A DNA stretch of 64,000 bases from an uncultured Bacillota bacterium (GTDB lineage Bacteria > Bacillota > Clostridia > Oscillospirales > Oscillospiraceae): assembly GCA_947426945.1 (NCBI GenBank), contig CANEFX010000001.1:77238-141237 (forward strand), read 5' to 3'. The notes under the pieces were generated by a model. That model was not told the origin of the DNA, made no database searches, and was given only the letters and a program-made list of their open reading frames with translations. Position numbers and translations under genes: made by a program. This document shows positions 8,595-15,739 of this stretch, piece by piece (the first letter of the stretch is position 1; every line of letters starts with the position of its first letter).

Positions 8595-8623
8595 TTGACA
8601 TTACTTTTAATTTTGTGTATAAT
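8595..8623 (+). promoter_or_regulatory. Perfect-consensus sigma-A promoter
   Basis: TTGACA (8595-8600), exactly 17 bases, then TATAAT (8618-8623) preceded by TGTG. It would start transcription about 25 bases before the ATG of the secreted-protein gene at 8655. Confidence 0.85.
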
Positions 8624-8654
8624 TATATCAAACAAATGATTGAAGGGTTCTATT

Positions 8655-9944
8655 ATGTATAAACGTATCGTCAGCAATTTTCTATGTATTACGATCCTTT
8701 TTTCAGCATTGGTTGCTCCATCCTATGCAATCAATAACAATGATGCCCTTTACTCTAATAATGAAACTAGCTATTGTATAGAATTCAATGATGGCATCAA
8801 CCTCTATTCCCCAGCAGTAGAATCCAATTTAGAATCAATTTCGCAAGAGCTTAAAGAAGTCGTTTTTAGTGTTGATGCGGGGGATGATGTTTTTACTATT
8901 GGTTATTATTTGGGCGATGAACCCTTTTCCATGGCGAAAATTACACAGGAACTTGAAAAGACTTTAGATAATATTCGTGACGATATAATAACCGATGAAC
9001 GACTTTCTTCTAACAATCAGGTCAATGCAGAAAATATGGAATTGGAATATGTCGTGATTAATACTACAGATTCAATCTCAAAAATAGAATCGAAATTATC
9101 TGAAGTAACATCCACTAATCACTTGGTTGATACTATAGAAGGGAAATATCAAAATCATAATATAGCGAAAAGCAATGTAGCAAAATCAGCCACAATCAAT
9201 GGAAGCTATCATGATAGAGACGTATTCAGAGAGCAACATGATATTGGCTGGTACAATCAAAACACCGGAAGATTTAGCGTGTGTACTACATCACCTACTG
9301 CTCCACATTCTGGTGATGGGAATAACCGTTATGAATCTGGATATCAGTGGTTTCCGGATTTAGTTGACGTCGATTTTTCTACCAATGTGACAGCAACCGA
9401 AAACAGAACAAAATTATGGTATTATTATTATCCAAACACCCTAAAAAACCTAAATGTTGACTCTAATGAAGCGTTAGAAATGGAAGTTGTGTTTTATAAT
9501 TATACAAGCTCATCTACAGAGGCATCCCTCAAAGGAAGCGCATTTCAATACATAAAGAGCGGTTCTACATGGGCAACAAATCAGCCAAATAGCTATAGAG
9601 ATACTTCTTTTGCCGATAGTAAAAATAAAGTTAGTTTTTGTGTTGGTGTAGATGACACCTCAGATTTGGTTGCCAACAAATGGTATTATTGGTATATTGA
9701 TGGGACTAAGGGAACAACAGCAAATAATTACAGACATGATGGTCGTTTTGTTGTCACTGCTCAAAGAGGGTATCGTTTAATTGGTAGTGGTGCATGGAGT
9801 GTCTTTGCTGAAGAACACGAGGGAATCCGTCGCCTTGGAGTTAATGAGGATCAGAACTGGGTTCCAGAAGGAACCACCGCTTGGTCTCTTGCAGCATCTA
9901 ATAGTACTTGGCATTTTAAATCATCAACTGATCCGGTAACATAG
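8655..9944 (+). CDS. Unknown secreted protein of the island (429 aa)
   Basis: I do not recognise this family. The protein starts with a clear signal peptide (MYKRIVSNFLCITILFSALV..SYA) and has no further membrane segment, so it should be exported. The mature part is rich in Asn, Ser, Thr and Tyr. A helical first part (to about residue 140) precedes a probably beta-rich second half with Trp/Tyr motifs (WYYYYPNT, KWYYWYIDGT). ATG 8655 is used with GAAGGG upstream; the in-frame TTG at 8640 is too close to the promoter. Codon use is AT-rich, unlike the backbone. It is followed after one base by a small membrane protein, and the pair shares a consensus promoter and a terminator. Confidence 0.75.
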   Translation: MYKRIVSNFLCITILFSALVAPSYAINNNDALYSNNETSYCIEFNDGINLYSPAVESNLESISQELKEVVFSVDAGDDVFTIGYYLGDEPFSMAKITQELEKTLDNIRDDIITDERLSSNNQVNAENMELEYVVINTTDSISKIESKLSEVTSTNHLVDTIEGKYQNHNIAKSNVAKSATINGSYHDRDVFREQHDIGWYNQNTGRFSVCTTSPTAPHSGDGNNRYESGYQWFPDLVDVDFSTNVTATENRTKLWYYYYPNTLKNLNVDSNEALEMEVVFYNYTSSSTEASLKGSAFQYIKSGSTWATNQPNSYRDTSFADSKNKVSFCVGVDDTSDLVANKWYYWYIDGTKGTTANNYRHDGRFVVTAQRGYRLIGSGAWSVFAEEHEGIRRLGVNEDQNWVPEGTTAWSLAASNSTWHFKSSTDPVT

Positions 9945-9945
9945 T

Positions 9946-10356
9946 ATGGGGTGGATATTAAGTGCTATTGTCTATACGATTCAAATATTGGGAATAGTAT
10001 TCTTTGCTAGTATCGCACCTACTCTGGTGTTTTTTATCAAAAAAAATAAAAAAGTCTTTTGTATGATATTTTGTCTTTGTCTAATGGTTGAGATGGTTGG
10101 AATATTCTTTTTAGCAAAACGACCGCTTTGGATATGTCCCTCCGAATATAATAAATATCTCTCACCAGAGGATAAGGATACTCTTATTGGTCTAAACTCA
10201 GGTATTTATAGTTACAGAATACCCATTATTGCAACTTGTGTCTTTGTTAAATATGCTGACCAAACCACTATTGAAGTCGAAACGTACTATTTGATGTTCG
10301 GGCGTACCGAGATGTCTCTCAGTGAAGATGGGATATATAGTACCGAGTTACGGTGA
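9946..10356 (+). CDS. Small membrane protein paired with the secreted protein
   Basis: A 136-aa protein with two hydrophobic helices near the N-terminus (WILSAIVYTIQILGIVFFAS and VFCMIFCLCLMVEMVGIFFL), then a soluble C-terminal half. It starts one base after the stop of the upstream gene, so translation is very likely coupled. The family is not recognised. The tight pairing with an exported protein is like an effector with its membrane partner or immunity protein, but this is inference from layout only. Confidence 0.7.
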   Translation: MGWILSAIVYTIQILGIVFFASIAPTLVFFIKKNKKVFCMIFCLCLMVEMVGIFFLAKRPLWICPSEYNKYLSPEDKDTLIGLNSGIYSYRIPIIATCVFVKYADQTTIEVETYYLMFGRTEMSLSEDGIYSTELR

Positions 10357-10363
10357 GCGATCC

Positions 10364-10410
10364 ACAACTCAGCCTTGCGATATATAGTTGCAAGGCTGAG
10401 TTGTTGTAAA
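10364..10410 (+). terminator. Terminator of the secreted/membrane protein pair
   Basis: A perfect 15-bp stem (10364-10378 with 10390-10404) with an 11-nt loop. It lies 8 bases after the stop codon and is followed by TGTAAACTTTT. Confidence 0.75.
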
Positions 10411-10413
10411 CTT

Positions 10414-10678
10414 TTACTGTAAATATTTCTGAAGCCCCATCCTTAAAATCTCATTAACCACCTCTGTCAACTTCTTGTCCTCTTCCAGTCCCATCTTCCG
10501 TAAAGCCTTATCCAAATCACGATCTATGAAATAAGACCTCTGTACCCGGTCTTTGTTCTTCCCTTCAGTCGCTACCGGCTGTCTGGCAGCGCTCGGCTCC
10601 TGTGTTGACTGCCGATCCGCCCCAACAATGACCTTGAACGCTGCCTCCTGGTCAAACTTTGCTTTTCCTGCATTCCCG
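10414..10678 (-). pseudogene. Ribbon-helix-helix type plasmid/ICE protein, frame disrupted at start
   Basis: Reading the minus strand to a TAA at 10414 gives about 88 codons (AGKAKFDQEAAFKVIVGAD..., then VQRSYFIDRDLDKALRKMG, and NEILRMGLQKYLQ). This resembles small DNA-binding proteins next to partition genes on plasmids and integrative elements. The only ATG (within GGGAATGCAGG) is one base out of frame, as if a G after ATG had been lost. The gene is therefore probably dead, unless an unusual start is used. Confidence 0.5.
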
Positions 10679-10683
10679 GTTAA

Positions 10684-10878
10684 TCAGCGCCTTTTTGTAA
10701 GAGTTTCATACTCGACCAACTCTGATTCATGATCACCTCGATACTGCTCCAGTTGCTCTCCGATCAGATCACTCAGGCTCCGCCGCTGTACATAGGCAAT
10801 TTTCTGGATATCCTCATAAAGACTTGGCAGCACCGACAAGCCGACCCGTTTCTTCGTCTCCCTGTCCTCTCTGGGCTG
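10684..10878 (-). pseudogene. 5'-truncated ribbon-helix-helix protein, copy 1
   Basis: An open frame of 64 codons on the minus strand containing RETKKRVGLSVLPSLYEDIQ and RRSLSDLIGEQLEQYR, typical of Arc-type ribbon-helix-helix proteins of mobile elements. The frame runs back into a TGA with no start codon. Its first part lies in the 207-bp repeat, so its true N-terminus was replaced by the end of araR. A paralogue truncated at the same point lies at 15740-15916. Confidence 0.5.
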
Positions 10879-11032
10879 TCAGGAACCAACCGGCCTCTCT
10901 GGAGACGGCGGAGATCCGGCTGGAGCTGCTGTGACGCAGACTCAGCCGCTCTCCCGTTCCACCAGCTGCCAGGGAACGGTCTCGGACCGGCATGTCTCTC
11001 CCCGGAGCAGGCGAAGCATCAGATTGGCGGCC
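10826..11032. repeat. 207-bp exact direct repeat, copy 1
   Basis: Identical over 207 bases to 15864-16070 in the same orientation, 5,038 bases apart. It contains the first codons of the truncated ribbon-helix-helix frame and the last 30 codons of araR. Both flanks differ from those of copy 2, so the duplication was followed by rearrangement. Confidence 0.95.
10942..11032 (-). pseudogene. Duplicated 3' end of araR
   Basis: Encodes only the last 30 residues of AraR (ending in TVPWQLVERESG) as part of the 207-bp repeat. Upstream of 11032 the frame joins unrelated sequence, so this is a non-functional remnant. Confidence 0.8.
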
Positions 11033-11217
11033 GCCGGTATGCCACCATCGCCGGAAAATACGGCGGGGGCGTATTCTGCAACCTGCCTGACGGCACCGTC
11101 TGCATGTGCAACTACTCCTACCAGCATGAGGGCTCCGACTTTATGGTGGGCGACACCGTGATCATCGTAGTCCAGCGGTTTGAGACGGAAAACGGCAGAT
11201 GTACGGGAAAATCATGA
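11033..11217 (+). pseudogene. C-terminal fragment of an S1-like (OB-fold) protein
   Basis: The plus strand encodes GKYGGGVFCNLPDGTVCMC, NYSYQHE and VGDTVIIVVQRFETE before a stop. This follows the layout of an S1-type RNA-binding domain (G-GxF-L-DG-xxC-hxxS---F-xGD-V-V-V). The N-terminal part is missing because the sequence breaks at the edge of the 207-bp repeat. Probably the tail of a mobile-element gene. Confidence 0.35.
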
Positions 11218-11230
11218 GCAAGTGGTGACA

Positions 11231-11270
11231 AAACGACAGCCCGGACGATGCACCGCACGTCCGGGTTGTT
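11231..11270 (+). terminator. Terminator after the S1-like fragment
   Basis: Stem CCCGGACG/CGTCCGGG (11240-11247 with 11258-11265), extended by AAC/GTT pairing and followed by TTGTTTGCTCT. Confidence 0.55.
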
Positions 11271-11365
11271 TGCTCTGCTGATTAATCCATCATAAGGACA
11301 TGATTTGGATAACACCAAATATCCCAGACAATAACACAGAAATCATCGAAAATCGCGTAACTCCT

Positions 11366-11536
11366 TTATTTATTTTTTTGTGAACGAGAAAAAAGGCCTA
11401 TAACCGCAAGAATAATTCCAAGAATAGCAGCATAACAGGCTACATCTCGGTAAATTAATCCTCCAAGAACCACACCAATAAGGCCGAAATTTACACCGAC
11501 CAGTTCAACCACAATACTAAAAAGCAATAACTTCAT
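11366..11536 (-). CDS. Small membrane protein (56 aa) coupled to the 279-aa secreted protein
   Basis: MKLLLFSIVVELVGVNFGLI begins a 56-residue protein with two hydrophobic helices and a short basic tail ending SRSQKNK. Its ATG overlaps the TGA of the upstream secreted-protein gene (ATGA), so translation is coupled. Length and codon use fit a real small gene. The family is not recognised. This is one of three small membrane proteins in the island that directly follow a secreted protein. Confidence 0.65.
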   Translation of the reverse strand: MKLLLFSIVVELVGVNFGLIGVVLGGLIYRDVACYAAILGIILAVIGLFSRSQKNK

Positions 11537-12372
11537 ATATCATAAGGAAATTCTGTATAAATTGCGGTGGACTCTGTGTTACCAGAAATATTACCACTTA
11601 CTGAAAATACACCGACATTAAATCCGACAGTTACTTCACCAGGGTCATCACAGTGAACATATTGCAAATTGACAGTTGTATTATGGGTCTCCCCATACGT
11701 ACCCGCATAATACATAGGAGCTCTTGTCTTCAAATTAAAATGGGCATAACCAACACGCGATTCGACAGCTCCCCAGCCATAATGTAACTTTGCTAAATAT
11801 CCTAATCCACCTTGAGTTAACTCTGTAGGTCTATTCCAAGAGTCGAGTTCCACATACCCTCCTTTTTCAAGGAATGCTCCTGATTCAGCTGAAAAACCTG
11901 TCGCATAAAAAAGAGAAGCATCCCAATTAATGGCTATTGTATCAGTCTTTTTAATTGATGGCCTTCCATTTGCCCATTCATAATTTATATATATCCCTAC
12001 AGATTCAATTTTTGCAATACCATCGCTCGTTACAGCCATGTTGAACACATGTGTAATTCCCACGCCTAGATAGTCAATGTCTCCCTGCGCATATGGTATA
12101 ATACTTCCAGTTCCACTCAATTTGCTAGTGGACGTTCCACCATAGAGAACAGTACCATCTTTTGCTCCAAGATAAAGTTCATCGAGATCTTCAGACCGAA
12201 GCGTTTCCAAAAATTCAATTGGAAATCCTCTGTCTTTCAGATAAGATATTTTATTCATATCATTTTCTGTCACAGCAAATGTGGGAACAGAAAGCAGGAT
12301 ACAAAGGACAAAACAAATTACTCCTTTAAAGCCATGTTTCATATAAAGTCCCTTCTGCAATGATGCTTTCAT
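11533..12372 (-). CDS. Unknown secreted protein of the island (279 aa)
   Basis: The N-terminus has a signal peptide (MKHGFKGVICFVLCILLSVP, cleavage after TFA). The mature part looks beta-rich, with many Gly, Tyr and Thr residues (YLGVGITHVFN, GGLGYLAKLHYGWGA, YAGTYGETHNTT). No family is recognised. ATG 12372 is served by AAGGAGG 8 bases upstream; an internal ATG ten codons later is possible. It is last-but-one in the sigma-headed array, after the second copy of the 120-aa gene, and overlaps its small membrane partner. Confidence 0.72.
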   Translation of the reverse strand: MKASLQKGLYMKHGFKGVICFVLCILLSVPTFAVTENDMNKISYLKDRGFPIEFLETLRSEDLDELYLGAKDGTVLYGGTSTSKLSGTGSIIPYAQGDIDYLGVGITHVFNMAVTSDGIAKIESVGIYINYEWANGRPSIKKTDTIAINWDASLFYATGFSAESGAFLEKGGYVELDSWNRPTELTQGGLGYLAKLHYGWGAVESRVGYAHFNLKTRAPMYYAGTYGETHNTTVNLQYVHCDDPGEVTVGFNVGVFSVSGNISGNTESTAIYTEFPYDI

Positions 12373-12451
12373 TTTGTTTTTCCTCCTTAGTAATTTTTAC
12401 CACCCAACAAGGACTTCACTTCAACCGTTGGTGGTCTGCACATGCAGCCCA

Positions 12452-12814
12452 TTAGCATTTACTCGCTGTCACCACTACTTCTGGCTGAACAGTTCCATTA
12501 ACTGTCGCCTCCAAAATTAGTGTATATGTTCCCTTTGCCAAAACAGTCTTGCTTTCAGATATCGTAACAGATCCTTTTCCGGAATCACTCCAGGAATCAA
12601 CGACTTCCGTTCCATACTTTAAAGTAAGCGTAACGGAAATATCGTTATCACGATTTCCAGAGCGGAAGATAGCCTCACAATACGCTGTATCTCCGCTGAT
12701 CCGTAATGTTGGTCTGCCCGAAATCACTCGGCTGCTCACCGCCGACGCAGTCGGCACAGTGATGGCCATTACAAGTAAAACCACCATCAGGAAGGGTACA
12801 ATACGTTTCTTCAT
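12452..12814 (-). CDS. Small secreted protein (120 aa), duplicated copy
   Basis: Signal peptide MKKRIVPFLMVVLLVMAITV..ASA, then a compact domain (RPTLRISGDTAYCEAIFRSG, GSVTISESKTVLAKGTYTLI) that looks like an Ig-like beta sandwich. It differs from the copy at 13967-14329 only in the last third. The first 75 codons lie in a 429-bp identical block, after which the sequences diverge abruptly. The ribosome site is GAGGAGG. The role is unknown. Its constant position before changing neighbours suggests a shared accessory of the cargo. Confidence 0.75.
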   Translation of the reverse strand: MKKRIVPFLMVVLLVMAITVPTASAVSSRVISGRPTLRISGDTAYCEAIFRSGNRDNDISVTLTLKYGTEVVDSWSDSGKGSVTISESKTVLAKGTYTLILEATVNGTVQPEVVVTASKC

Positions 12815-13016
12815 AAAAACACCTCCTCTCTACGCTGTACAAAAGCACCATTTCGTGCCTTTGCACTATTAACGCAGCGAGGAGGCCATTTCTTACAAAT
12901 TTTCAAAAATTTTTATTTTTCTGTCAATTTGCACAAAGACACACTGCCAGCCATCTTTAACAAATCTTCCTGGTCTACAAACCCATCAATCATAAATTGA
13001 ATCTTTTCCTGTTCAT
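12588..13016. repeat. 429-bp exact tandem repeat, copy 1
   Basis: Identical to 14103-14531, offset 1,515 bases, same orientation. It spans the 5' part and leader of the 120-aa gene and the 3' end of the anti-sigma gene. Both ends stop abruptly in sequence that is still partly similar (120-aa gene side) or unrelated (anti-sigma side). Confidence 0.95.
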
Positions 13017-13024
13017 TATACCAA
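12913..13024 (-). pseudogene. Duplicated 3' end of the anti-sigma gene
   Basis: Encodes the last 36 or so residues of the DUF4367 anti-sigma protein (FMIDGFVDQEDLLKMAGSVS to the stop) without the rest. It is the relic that shows how the second 120-aa gene arrived: as part of a homologous sigma/anti-sigma array joined by recombination. The interval 12815-13135 holds nothing else apart from the palindrome copy B. Confidence 0.8.
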
Positions 13025-13034
13025 CACTATTACC

Positions 13035-13087
13035 AAAAGTATAGCGGTTTACCCGTTCATTAAATATAAACGGGTAAACCGCTATAC
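13035..13087 (-). repeat. 50-bp palindromic repeat, copy B (terminator-like)
   Basis: Same 50 bp as 8506-8555; here the stem extends to 19 perfect pairs (13039-13057 with 13069-13087). On the minus strand it follows the 67-aa membrane protein gene and is followed by TTTTGG, so here it plausibly ends that transcript. Confidence 0.8.
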
Positions 13088-13135
13088 AGCGTGCAAGAGT
13101 AAGAAAACTTAAAAATCTTGTCCTCTTGGTTATCT

Positions 13136-13339
13136 CTATTTTTTATTTTTCAATCCATTTTGAAAAAACTTAATAATGCCTCTTGTCCCAAGAAAAAACC
13201 CAAAAATCGCTATTGCAATATACATTGTCAACTGAAGATAATTAGTGTCGCTTACTTTTATTATCGTCCATAATGATAGCGCCCCTACTGTAAGTTGAAT
13301 TAGCGAAAGTACCAAGGTATACGTTCTCTTATTAGCCAT
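13136..13339 (-). CDS. Small membrane protein (67 aa) following the 200-aa secreted protein
   Basis: Two hydrophobic helices (TYTLVLSLIQLTVGALSLW and LTMYIAIAIFGFFLGTRGII) and a basic tail FQNGLKNKK. It starts 15 bases after the stop of the 200-aa secreted protein gene. The family is not recognised. Position, size and topology match the other small membrane proteins of the island, suggesting a dedicated partner. Confidence 0.65.
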   Translation of the reverse strand: MANKRTYTLVLSLIQLTVGALSLWTIIKVSDTNYLQLTMYIAIAIFGFFLGTRGIIKFFQNGLKNKK

Positions 13340-13354
13340 TCAATGTATCCTCCA

Positions 13355-13957
13355 TCAATATGGATTCACACTAACTCCATTAGGATACCATCCATAGGTG
13401 TAGCGATCTTCTCTATGCCAGAAAATTCCCCTATACTCTAATTCAAGGTTAACTGCAATTCCCTTATTTCCGCAAAGCCCATTGACAAAGGCTGCTGCCC
13501 CCAAAAGCCACGAAGCGATATTTACTCCTGGAATAAAATTTGCTCCAAGCTTCTTAGTTATCGCATTCGCTACAATTGTTGCCGCCTTATTTGCTACTCC
13601 CAGTTTTAGCAAGGTATCTACCCCACCTACAATAAAACTCGGGGCTCCTATTGCTTCGTTTGAAATTCTAATTGTATACGTCTTCCTTGTTCCTAATTCT
13701 TCGGTAGGCGTCAAGCCTTGTACAGCAATGTTTCCGCTTGTTGAACTATAAATGTTTTCAATAATAGTAACATCTACAGTATTTCCTTCGCCATCATCAA
13801 CTTGAATTGTTTCTTCATTTGTTTCAACGAGGTACATTGATGTTTCGCTTGCTTCCATACTTGGAATCTCACTTGCACATGCAAAAGTAGTACACAAGGA
13901 CAGACAAACTGCAATTGTCAAAAACAGAGAAATTATCCTTTTCATAAAATATTTCAC
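13355..13957 (-). CDS. Unknown secreted protein of the island (200 aa)
   Basis: A signal peptide (MKRIISLFLTIAVCLSLCTT..ACA) is followed by an acidic stretch. Then comes a hydrophobic, Ala/Gly/Lys-rich helical region (LLKLGVANKAATIVANAITK, FIPGVNIASWLLGAAAFVNG) and a Tyr/Trp-rich tail ending WYPNGVSVNPY. The central region resembles membrane-active peptides in composition, which would fit a pore-forming or bacteriocin-like role, but no known family is recognised. It lies between the 120-aa gene and a small membrane protein gene. Confidence 0.72.
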   Translation of the reverse strand: MKYFMKRIISLFLTIAVCLSLCTTFACASEIPSMEASETSMYLVETNEETIQVDDGEGNTVDVTIIENIYSSTSGNIAVQGLTPTEELGTRKTYTIRISNEAIGAPSFIVGGVDTLLKLGVANKAATIVANAITKKLGANFIPGVNIASWLLGAAAFVNGLCGNKGIAVNLELEYRGIFWHREDRYTYGWYPNGVSVNPY

Positions 13958-13966
13958 TCCCTAATT

Positions 13967-14329
13967 TTACTTTTTCTCCGCAGTAACCACCGCTTCTGGT
14001 TGGACTACACCATTAATTGTGGCCTTTAAAATAAGGGTATAGCTTCCCTTCACCGAAACCGCTTTGCTTTTAGATATTGTAACAGATCCTTTTCCAGATT
14101 CGCTCCAGGAATCAACGACTTCCGTTCCATACTTTAAAGTAAGCGTAACGGAAATATCGTTATCACGATTTCCAGAGCGGAAGATAGCCTCACAATACGC
14201 TGTATCTCCGCTGATCCGTAATGTTGGTCTGCCCGAAATCACTCGGCTGCTCACCGCCGACGCAGTCGGCACAGTGATGGCCATTACAAGTAAAACCACC
14301 ATCAGGAAGGGTACAATACGTTTCTTCAT
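13967..14329 (-). CDS. Small secreted protein (120 aa), first copy
   Basis: Signal peptide and probable Ig-like domain as in the copy at 12452-12814. The first 75 codons are identical and the C-terminus diverges (SKAVSVKGSYTLILKATING, ending TAEKK). It lies directly downstream of the anti-sigma gene, with a leader of about 95 bases and an AGGAGG site. Likely a secreted product under control of the sigma factor. Confidence 0.75.
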   Translation of the reverse strand: MKKRIVPFLMVVLLVMAITVPTASAVSSRVISGRPTLRISGDTAYCEAIFRSGNRDNDISVTLTLKYGTEVVDSWSESGKGSVTISKSKAVSVKGSYTLILKATINGVVQPEAVVTAEKK

Positions 14330-14531
14330 AAAAACACCTCCTCTCTACGCTGTACAAAAGCACCATTTCGTGCCTTTGCACTATTAACGCAGCGAGGAGG
14401 CCATTTCTTACAAATTTTCAAAAATTTTTATTTTTCTGTCAATTTGCACAAAGACACACTGCCAGCCATCTTTAACAAATCTTCCTGGTCTACAAACCCA
14501 TCAATCATAAATTGAATCTTTTCCTGTTCAT
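14103..14531. repeat. 429-bp exact tandem repeat, copy 2
   Basis: Identical partner of 12588-13016. This copy is in the intact context: the 120-aa gene start, its leader, and the true 3' end of the anti-sigma gene. Confidence 0.95.
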
Positions 14532-15135
14532 CGTACCAAACTACAGCATTACTTTCTCCCAAATCCTTAGATAAATATAAATATCCAGCATGACCATTAA
14601 CCTCAACCTTCGTCGATTCTACCTCTTCCGTTTTAATCATAAGTGCAGAACCGCTCTCTACGTGAACATATTCAAAATAAATCGTATCTCCAACGCTATT
14701 TCTATATGTAACCGCTCTGCCGTCAATTAGCTCCTGAACCTCACCTGGTGCAACATACCCAGATGGTAATTCTCTAATTTCATACTCAGGAACAATCTCT
14801 GCATCTGGTTTTCCCGAAAATCTGTAAATAATATGGGTATCATACCACTCTATGAACCATGCTACGACTGCCGCTCTAACAGTCGGACTTGCTACCATAA
14901 TAGTTCCAAGGGTTAAGGAGCATACTAACAGAAAGACCGCAACACCTTGAATGCATCGTTGCCATAATGGCTTTTTGTTTCGCTCACCCCATTTCCTCGA
15001 TTTCTTCAGCAATTTATCAATCTGATTTTGAAAGCGCAGAGAGGTAGCTATTTGTTCAGTAGATGCCAGTTCATCGGCATATTCTTCCGCCGCAGCATCC
15101 AAAAAGATATCCCGCAAGATATAGTCATCTATCAT
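14428..15135 (-). CDS. Anti-sigma factor with DUF4367-like extracellular domain
   Basis: A 235-aa single-pass protein. A cytoplasmic N-terminal helix region (residues 1-75) would bind the sigma factor. A membrane segment lies near 80-100 (GVAVFLLVCSLTLGTIMVAS), and an extracellular DUF4367-like domain follows (GRAVTYRNSVGDTIYFEYV, VEVNGHAGYLYL). Its ATG overlaps the sigma stop by ATGA, the usual layout of a coupled sigma/anti-sigma pair. The signal it senses is unknown; a duplicated fragment of its 3' end lies at 12913-13024. Confidence 0.82.
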   Translation of the reverse strand: MIDDYILRDIFLDAAAEEYADELASTEQIATSLRFQNQIDKLLKKSRKWGERNKKPLWQRCIQGVAVFLLVCSLTLGTIMVASPTVRAAVVAWFIEWYDTHIIYRFSGKPDAEIVPEYEIRELPSGYVAPGEVQELIDGRAVTYRNSVGDTIYFEYVHVESGSALMIKTEEVESTKVEVNGHAGYLYLSKDLGESNAVVWYDEQEKIQFMIDGFVDQEDLLKMAGSVSLCKLTEK

Positions 15136-15653
15136 ACTGCATACCCCTCCTCTTCCAGCTTCTTCATCAGCAATATCCGTCCACGGTGAATCCGTGTATT
15201 TACCGTACTCTCTGTTAAATTCAATTTCTTTGCAATCTCTCGGGTATTACATTCCTCTACAAATCGCATCTCTAAAACCGCCCGATAGAGTTCCGGCATC
15301 TTATGGATTATCTCTAAAATCGGTTGACTGCTATCCTCTATGTCAAATTCTTCACCAACTATAGCTTCATTCAGCGGAATCTCCTTTCTCCGCTTACGAA
15401 TCATTGAAATAGCCTCATTCCTAACTATTATAACGAGGTAAGCACCTCTTTTCTTACACGGAACCGCTTGAATTTTGGAAAAATTTTCTACCACCCTTGT
15501 CCACGCATTCTGTACAGCATCCTCAGCCAACCCGTAATCTTGCCCGAAAAACTTTCTGGCAACCAAAAGCATCGCATTTCCGTATCGCTTATACAACTCT
15601 AAAAACTGTTGCCGCTCTATATCAGTCTCCAGCATAGATAAAAAAATCAGCAA
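15132..15653 (-). CDS. ECF-type RNA polymerase sigma factor
   Basis: A 173-aa sigma factor. Region 2 (FLELYKRYGNAMLLVARKFF, then DAVQNAWTRV) and region 4 (MRFVEECNTREIAKKLNLTE, STVNTRIHRGR) are clear, with no region 3. TTG at 15653 is the likely start, 8 bases after GGAGG. The TTG at 15668 overlaps the ribosome site, and the first ATG is too far. It heads the minus-strand array of anti-sigma and secreted-protein genes, so those are its likely targets. Confidence 0.88.
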   Translation of the reverse strand: MLIFLSMLETDIERQQFLELYKRYGNAMLLVARKFFGQDYGLAEDAVQNAWTRVVENFSKIQAVPCKKRGAYLVIIVRNEAISMIRKRRKEIPLNEAIVGEEFDIEDSSQPILEIIHKMPELYRAVLEMRFVEECNTREIAKKLNLTESTVNTRIHRGRILLMKKLEEEGYAV

Positions 15654-15739
15654 ATTTATTACCTCCAATTTTCTCTTTTTTACTGGAACAGCTGATATTC
15701 CTTCCTCCCTGCTGCAATTCTTATAATTCTTGCTTAATT

